In this document: positions 59,094 through 64,000 of the stretch, in pieces
Layout: each line of letters begins with the position of its first letter
How positions within the stretch are numbered: the first letter of the stretch is position 1
Assembly (NCBI RefSeq): GCF_017833525.1
Contig: NZ_JAFICD010000004.1
Location: 248,001-312,000 of the forward strand
Source of the DNA: Duganella sp. 1411
Lineage (GTDB): Bacteria; Pseudomonadota; Gammaproteobacteria; Burkholderiales; Burkholderiaceae_D
Direction of reading: 5' to 3'
Length of the DNA stretch: 64,000 bases
Notes under the pieces: model-generated
Told to the model about the DNA's origin: nothing
What the model saw: only the letters and a program-made list of their open reading frames with translations
The model's database searches: none
Translations under genes and position numbers: made by a program

Positions 59094-60204
59094 TTTCCGT
59101 GGTTTCCCTGGTTTCTGTGTTTCCAAGATGCCGCAGCGGATGCGCGTAATCCGGCCACACCGGCTCGAACAAACTCCGCACCATCTCCCCGCTCACCTGC
59201 TCCAACGACGGCGGCTGCCATTTCGGCGCGCCATCCTTGTCGATGACCAGCGCGCGCACACCTTCGATCACCTCGCCGTGCTCGAAGACACGGCGCACCA
59301 GCGCGCGCTCCATGCGCAGGCAGCCGGCCATGTCCAGCCCCGCGCCGCGCTGGATCAACTCGTGCGTGACGCACATCATCAACGGCGAACGGGTCGCCAT
59401 CATCGCCACCGTGGCGCGCGCGAACTCGCCGCCGTCCGCCTCCAGCGAGGCGACGATGGCCGGCACCGATCCGGCGCCGAAGTGGCGGTCGATGTCGGCG
59501 CGCCGCGCCTTCAGCTTGCCCGCCCCGGCGGCGTCCCTGAACGGCTGCGCGAAGGCCGCCAGCGCCTCGACCAGCTCCGCGCCCGCTGTCGACTCCAGTA
59601 TCGCGTCCAGCAACTCGAGCTCGTCGGTGGGCACGTAGTGGTCGGCCAGGCCGGCGTACAGCGCGTCGGCCGCGCCCATCGTCGCCCCGGTCACGCCCAG
59701 ATACAGCCCCAGCCCGCCCGGCGCGCGCGACAGGAAATAGCTGCCGCCGACATCCGGGAACAGGCCGATGTTCACCTCCGGCATCGCCATCTTCGTGCGC
59801 CCGGTGACGATGCGCACCCGGCTGTCCGGGCCGCTCTGCGCGATGCCCATGCCGCCGCCCATCACCACCCCGTCCATCAGCGCGATGTAGGGCTTGGGAT
59901 AGCGGTGCACCAGGTGGTTGAGCGCGTATTCCTCGGTGAAGAAATCCTCGATCAGCGCGCTGCCGCCCTGTGGCGTGGCGCGGCCGGCCTCATAAAAAAA
60001 ACGGATGTCGCCGCCGGCGCAGAACGCCTTCTCGCCGCTGCTGCGGATGACCACGGCGGCGACGTCGGCATCGTCGCGCCACGCCAGCAGCGCGGCCGTG
60101 ATGGCGCGCAGCATCGGCAACGACAGCGAGTTCAACGCCTCGGGCCGGTCCAGTGTGATGAAGCCGGTGCCGTTGATGATGCCGGTGTGGACCAATTCGC
60201 TCAT
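59077..60204 (-). CDS. Enoyl-CoA hydratase/isomerase family, 3-hydroxyisobutyryl-CoA hydrolase-like
   Basis: A 375-residue protein, longer than crotonases. Motifs AFCAGGDIRFFYEAGR and MDGVVMGGGMGIAQ with MPEVNIGLFPDVGGSYFLSR match the 3-hydroxyisobutyryl-CoA hydrolase group of valine breakdown (Glu and Asp in the MPEVNIGLFPD segment). The C-terminal residues ..TETRETTETRRAD are not typical: the last six codons and stop come from repeat copy f, so the end was altered by its insertion. It is transcribed away from hpf with a 246 bp gap and may be independently expressed. Confidence 0.87.
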   Translation of the reverse strand: MSELVHTGIINGTGFITLDRPEALNSLSLPMLRAITAALLAWRDDADVAAVVIRSSGEKAFCAGGDIRFFYEAGRATPQGGSALIEDFFTEEYALNHLVHRYPKPYIALMDGVVMGGGMGIAQSGPDSRVRIVTGRTKMAMPEVNIGLFPDVGGSYFLSRAPGGLGLYLGVTGATMGAADALYAGLADHYVPTDELELLDAILESTAGAELVEALAAFAQPFRDAAGAGKLKARRADIDRHFGAGSVPAIVASLEADGGEFARATVAMMATRSPLMMCVTHELIQRGAGLDMAGCLRMERALVRRVFEHGEVIEGVRALVIDKDGAPKWQPPSLEQVSGEMVRSLFEPVWPDYAHPLRHLGNTETRETTETRRAD

Positions 60205-60271
60205 GATGCCGCCTTACGTGAAAACCAATCAACCCCGCGTGCTTGCAGCGAGACGCTCGCCGCACCTCATT

Positions 60272-60299
60272 GGGGTCGGACCCTCCTGGGTCCGACCCC
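60272..60299. repeat. REP-like hairpin, GGGGTC...GACCCC family (copy 3)
   Basis: GGGGTCGGACCC (60272–60283) pairs perfectly with GGGTCCGACCCC (60288–60299) around a 4-base loop. The right-hand flank GGCCGTGCGGGTCAA resembles that of copy 2 at 37799. Confidence 0.75.
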
Positions 60300-60404
60300 G
60301 CCTGGCCGTGCGGGTCAACGCCTATTCTACCGCCACTTGGGCGCGCCCCGGCGCGCCGGCGAAACGGCATAAATTGTTTTCATCGTATCGGCGGCGGACA
60401 CAAA

Positions 60405-60426
60405 AAAGGGCGCCCTTGCGCCCTTT
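60405..60426 (-). terminator. Intrinsic terminator of the rpoN–hpf unit
   Basis: AAAGGGCG (60405–60412) pairs with CGCCCTTT (60419–60426); on the minus strand the stem is followed by TTTTTTG, a good U-tract. It lies 25 bp after the hpf stop. Confidence 0.8.
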
Positions 60427-60450
60427 GTTGGGTGGTGCCGGTGGCCGTTG

Positions 60451-60810
60451 TTATAGGGCGGCGGCAGCGGGTTCGTAGCTATCCGGGAGATGCTTGATCG
60501 CATCGTGGCCGTGCTGCTGAACTTTGGATTTGTATTTCATGACCTGGCGGTCAAGCTTGTCGACCAGGGTGTCGATGGCGGCGTACAGGTCTTGCGAGAG
60601 GCTTTCCACGTACACGGTTTTACCCGACATGCGCAGATTGATTTCAGCCTTTTGGCGCTTGGATTTCTCTTTAAGGTTATCTACAGTCAGGATGACAGCA
60701 ATATCAATAACTTGATCGAAGTGACGAGTGACACGTTCCAGTTTGCTCTGTACGTATTCGCGGATGGCCGCGGTCACTTCGAGATGATGTCCACTGATGG
60801 TCAGATTCAT
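60451..60810 (-). CDS. hpf: Ribosome hibernation-promoting factor
   Basis: A 119-residue HPF/RaiA-type protein: MNLTISGHHLEVTAAIREYV, then TVDNLKEKSKRQKAEINLRM and YVESLSQDLYAAIDTLVDKL, the conserved ribosome-binding fold. It has the short form without the long C-terminal dimerisation domain, plus a ~20-residue tail. It dimerises and silences ribosomes in stationary phase. It follows rpoN by 75 bp on the same strand, as in E. coli, and is followed by a terminator. Confidence 0.94.
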   Translation of the reverse strand: MNLTISGHHLEVTAAIREYVQSKLERVTRHFDQVIDIAVILTVDNLKEKSKRQKAEINLRMSGKTVYVESLSQDLYAAIDTLVDKLDRQVMKYKSKVQQHGHDAIKHLPDSYEPAAAAL

Positions 60811-60885
60811 ACACGCTCCTAAAGATAAATGTCGCTTACGGTCAGTGCCGCGCCCATTGCTGCCGGGCGCACAGTGACCAAGTCA

Positions 60886-62367
60886 CTACAAAGACTTGCG
60901 GAGACTGACGGGAGGGATTTTCAACGCTTCGCGATATTTGGCAACAGTCCGTCGCGCAATCACCATGCCTTGTTCTCCCAGCATGTCCGCAATCTTACTG
61001 TCGGATAAAGGATTTTTAGGGTCTTCAGCTCCTGTCAATTGCACTATCAAGGCCCGTATCGCCGTCGAACTTGCTTCACCGCCCGCTTCGGTGGCGACAT
61101 GGCTACCAAAGAAATATTTCAACTCAAACATGCCGTGCGGCGTCAGCATGTACTTTTGAGTCGTCACCCGAGAAATAGTGCTCTCGTGTAAACCCAGTGT
61201 ATCAGCAATTTCGCGAAGCACAAGGGGCCGCATCGCGACGGCGCCGTGCGAGAAAAAGTTCTTTTGTCTTTCTACTATCGCTTGCGCCACGCGCAGGATG
61301 GTGTCGAAGCGCTGGCGCATGTTCTTGATCAGCCACTTGGCCTCCTGCAGCTGGGCGCCCATCGCGCCCTCGCCCTTGCCCTGCTTGAGCAGGTTGGCGT
61401 ACATGGCGTTGACGCGCAGGCGCGGCATGACGTCGTTGTTGAGGCTGACCTGCCAGCCGTTGCGCGCCTTCTTGACGATCACGTCCGGCACCACGTAGTC
61501 GGACACGTCCGACGCGAACGCCGAGCCCGGATGCGGATTGCACAGCCGGATCACCGCCTGCGCCTCGCGCAGGTCCTCGTCGTCGCACACCAGCGCTTTC
61601 TTCAGCTTGTTGAAATCGCGCTGGGCGAACCAGGTCAGATGGTTTTCGACGATGGTCAGCGCCATGCGCCGCGTCACCAGGGCGATGCCGGGCAGGCGCT
61701 TGATCTGCAGCGCCAGGCACTCGGCGGCGTTGCGCGCGCCCACGCCCATCGGATCAAAGCTCTGCAGCATCGACAGGGCCGTGCGCAGTTCGTCGAGCTC
61801 GACTTCCAGTTCCTCCGGCAGGCGCGCGTGGATCTCCTCCAGCGGCTCCTCCAGGTAGCCGTTCTCGTCGAGCGCGTCGATGATCAGCTCGACGAGCGCG
61901 CGGTCGCGCATCTCCAGCACCGTCACCCGCATCTGCTCCATCAGGTGTTCGCGCAGGGTGCAGTGGTTGGCCTCCAGCTGCGGACGGGCGTCCTCGTCGT
62001 CGGGGGCCTTGCTGCGGCCGGCGTCGCTCCAGTCGACATCGGTCTCGCCGCTGCTGCTTTCGGTATCGGCGGCCGGGCCGTCGTAGGTGTCGGCCTCGGC
62101 CGGGGCGGCGCCGTCCTGCTGGGTCGGCGGGCCCTCGGGCGGCGCCTCGCCGGCCGGCGCCTGCTGGCTGATGGCGCCGTCCGACAGCAGGCGCAGCGAA
62201 CGGTCGAGCGGGTCGTCGAGGCGCTCGAGCAAGGGGTTATCGGTGAGCAGCTGCTCCAGTTCCTGGTGCAGTTCCAGCGTGGACAGCTGCAGCAGGCGGA
62301 TCGACTGCTGCAGCTGGGGTGTCAGCGCGAGGTGCTGCGACGTGCGCAGTTGCAATGACTGTTTCAT
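60886..62367 (-). CDS. rpoN: RNA polymerase sigma-54 factor
   Basis: A 493-residue sigma-54. The N-terminal Gln/Leu-rich region I is TSQHLALTPQLQQSIRLLQL; an acidic region II (residues ~75–135, rich in Glu, Asp, Ala, Pro) follows; region III has the HTH (ISRVTTQKYMLTPHGMFELK). The RpoN box is ARRTVAKYREAL near the C-terminus. It directs transcription of nitrogen-, motility- and other enhancer-dependent genes. It lies 8 bp after lptB, matching the classic lptB–rpoN–hpf order. Confidence 0.96.
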   Translation of the reverse strand: MKQSLQLRTSQHLALTPQLQQSIRLLQLSTLELHQELEQLLTDNPLLERLDDPLDRSLRLLSDGAISQQAPAGEAPPEGPPTQQDGAAPAEADTYDGPAADTESSSGETDVDWSDAGRSKAPDDEDARPQLEANHCTLREHLMEQMRVTVLEMRDRALVELIIDALDENGYLEEPLEEIHARLPEELEVELDELRTALSMLQSFDPMGVGARNAAECLALQIKRLPGIALVTRRMALTIVENHLTWFAQRDFNKLKKALVCDDEDLREAQAVIRLCNPHPGSAFASDVSDYVVPDVIVKKARNGWQVSLNNDVMPRLRVNAMYANLLKQGKGEGAMGAQLQEAKWLIKNMRQRFDTILRVAQAIVERQKNFFSHGAVAMRPLVLREIADTLGLHESTISRVTTQKYMLTPHGMFELKYFFGSHVATEAGGEASSTAIRALIVQLTGAEDPKNPLSDSKIADMLGEQGMVIARRTVAKYREALKIPPVSLRKSL

Positions 62368-62375
62368 GGGCCTAT

Positions 62376-63128
<753 letters not shown>

Positions 63129-63130
63129 GC

Positions 63131-63712
63131 TTATTTCCCCGCCGCCGGATTGGTGGCCGGCGCCGGCGCGGGCGCCGGTTTGATGGTCGGCTGGATCACC
63201 ATGGTGCTGCGGCCCGCGCCAGGCTTGCTCTCGCCGGTCGGGGTGTTCTTGACGGCGAAGAATTCGCGCCGGCTGTCATACGAGATGAACTCGCCGTCGA
63301 CCTGGCTGGCGGTCTTGCTGCCTTCGAGCTTTTTGATCTGCGCCTTCGAGAACAGCTTGACCAGCTCGGTCCGGCCGTCGTACTCGATGCGGTCGGCGCG
63401 GCCCTCGACCCACTGGTCGCCGGCGCCGTCGAGCTTTTGGCGGAAGCTCGCCTGGGTGCCGCCGCCGGCCGTCAGCACCACGAACGAATAGCCTTCCGGG
63501 TCCTCGGTGACGACCGCCTTGGGCGACTTCATCAGCAGGGTGCCGCGGGTCAGCACGACGTTGCCGGTGAAGGTCTTGATCTGCTTGACGTCGTCGGCGT
63601 CCAGGTTATCGAAGGAAATCTCGGTCGGCTTGTTGGAGTCGGCCTTCTCGGCGTGGGCCGCGCCCAGCGCGGCCAGCAGCAGCGCCGCCGACAGTATCAG
63701 TCTTTTCATCAT
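63131..63712 (-). CDS. lptA: LPS transport periplasmic protein LptA
   Basis: About 193 residues with the start at 63712 (MMKRLILSAALLLAALGAAH, signal peptide), supported by AAGGA five bases upstream; the frame's TTG at 63739 and the ATG at 63724 are less likely. The mature part is the beta-jellyroll of LptA (PTEISFDNLDADDVKQIKTF, TGNVVLTRGTLLMKSPKAV and RADRIEYDGRTELVKLFSKA). The C-terminus is Pro/Ala-rich. It bridges the periplasm for LPS transfer. Confidence 0.93.
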   Translation of the reverse strand: MMKRLILSAALLLAALGAAHAEKADSNKPTEISFDNLDADDVKQIKTFTGNVVLTRGTLLMKSPKAVVTEDPEGYSFVVLTAGGGTQASFRQKLDGAGDQWVEGRADRIEYDGRTELVKLFSKAQIKKLEGSKTASQVDGEFISYDSRREFFAVKNTPTGESKPGAGRSTMVIQPTIKPAPAPAPATNPAAGK

Positions 63713-63735
63713 CGTGTCCTTCATGTTTTGTTGGT

Positions 63736-64000
63736 TCAACGCGGCGCCCGCGGCGGTATCGTGATGGTGCCGCGCCCGCCCAGCTGCAGCTGGCGCGTGG
63801 CGTTGTTGGTTTTCATGCCGGTGCCGCTGGAGGTCGCGTTGCCCAGCTTCATCTGCACCGGCGCGTCGGTTTCCATGCGCTCCTCGTCGGGGAACACGGT
63901 CAAGGTGCTGGTCTGCAGGCGCATCGCCTCGGCCTGCGGCGTGGCCGGCCGCACCACGTCGACGTTGCCGTTGAGCTTGACGCGCGTGTTGCCCTGGTCG
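63736..64000 (-). CDS. lptC: LptC-type LPS transport protein (C-terminal part)
   Basis: The frame is open to the right edge, giving ~87 C-terminal residues. LNGNVDVVRPA, then MRLQTSTLTVFPDEERMET and MKTNNATRQLQLGGRGTI, match the beta-jellyroll end of LptC, which passes LPS from LptFG to LptA. Its stop lies 23 bp upstream of the chosen lptA start. The N-terminal membrane anchor is outside the window. Confidence 0.85.
   Translation of the reverse strand, partial: DQGNTRVKLNGNVDVVRPATPQAEAMRLQTSTLTVFPDEERMETDAPVQMKLGNATSSGTGMKTNNATRQLQLGGRGTITIPPRAPR

Larger units (their letters stand above)
60205..60450. other. Intergenic region between the hydrolase-like gene and hpf
   Basis: Contains a GGGGTC...GACCCC hairpin (60272–60299), then GC-rich spacer, then the hpf terminator (60405–60426). 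No coding frame is supported. Confidence 0.7.

Overview
The window is a stretch of a high-GC beta-proteobacterial chromosome, most likely from Oxalobacteraceae (Massilia/Duganella/Janthinobacterium type). That placement rests on conserved blocks: ubiE–Tim44-like–ubiJ–ubiB–methyltransferase–FmdB-like–DUF502–aspS–nudB–EEP–clsB; ilvA–queF next to a very long DUF3683/FAD/Fe-S dehydrogenase; ptsN–hprK–rapZ; and lptC–lptA–lptB–rpoN–hpf. It is inference from gene content, not from a database search. No rRNA, tRNA, CRISPR array or intact insertion sequence was seen.

Layout. 1–7 kb: the end of an S41-type protease, an aldehyde dehydrogenase plus zinc alcohol dehydrogenase pair, a periplasmic solute-binding protein, and two unrelated HExxH zinc-protease-like proteins. 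7–14 kb: a three-gene unit (DUF2126 transglutaminase, circularly permuted ATP-grasp/alpha-E protein, second transglutaminase) of a type proposed to modify peptides. 14.3–15.7 kb: an MFS transporter. 16–19 kb: a two-gene cassette with more AT-rich codon use, encoding a P-loop ATPase with a probable C-terminal winged helix and a large protein with a PD-(D/E)XK nuclease signature, preceded by an array of GATAAA/TTTATC half-sites. I did not recognise it as a named system, and it is the best candidate here for something undescribed, possibly anti-phage defence. 19–26 kb: a TetR-regulated fatty-acid beta-oxidation operon.

26–40 kb: mostly the conserved housekeeping block on the minus strand (RNA-binding S4 protein, cardiolipin synthase, EEP-family protein, NudB, AspRS, DUF502, FmdB-like, a methyltransferase, UbiB, UbiJ, Tim44-like, UbiE), interrupted by a serralysin-type protease. 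40–47 kb: an alpha/beta hydrolase, then an organosulfur-type locus (flavin monooxygenase, TonB receptor, LacI regulator, sulfonate-binding protein) with a palindromic operator between the divergent genes. 47–53 kb: a VapBC-like pair whose toxin lacks one catalytic acid, DUF971 and HIT proteins, the 1337-residue dehydrogenase and a YqaA-like membrane protein. 53–64 kb: ilvA, queF, ptsN–hprK–rapZ on the plus strand, then a 3-hydroxyisobutyryl-CoA hydrolase-like gene, hpf, rpoN, lptB, lptA and partial lptC on the minus strand.

Two families of palindromic repeats punctuate the window. Six copies of a ~90–112 bp bipartite element sit at or within about 35 bp of the 3' end of a gene, and in two cases supply the stop codon. 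A second family has GGGGTC...GACCCC hairpins, including a 35-bp-arm palindrome just upstream of ilvA. The usual order hpf–ptsN–(hprK)–rapZ is broken by orientation here, and two opposed copies of the first repeat flank the flipped segment.
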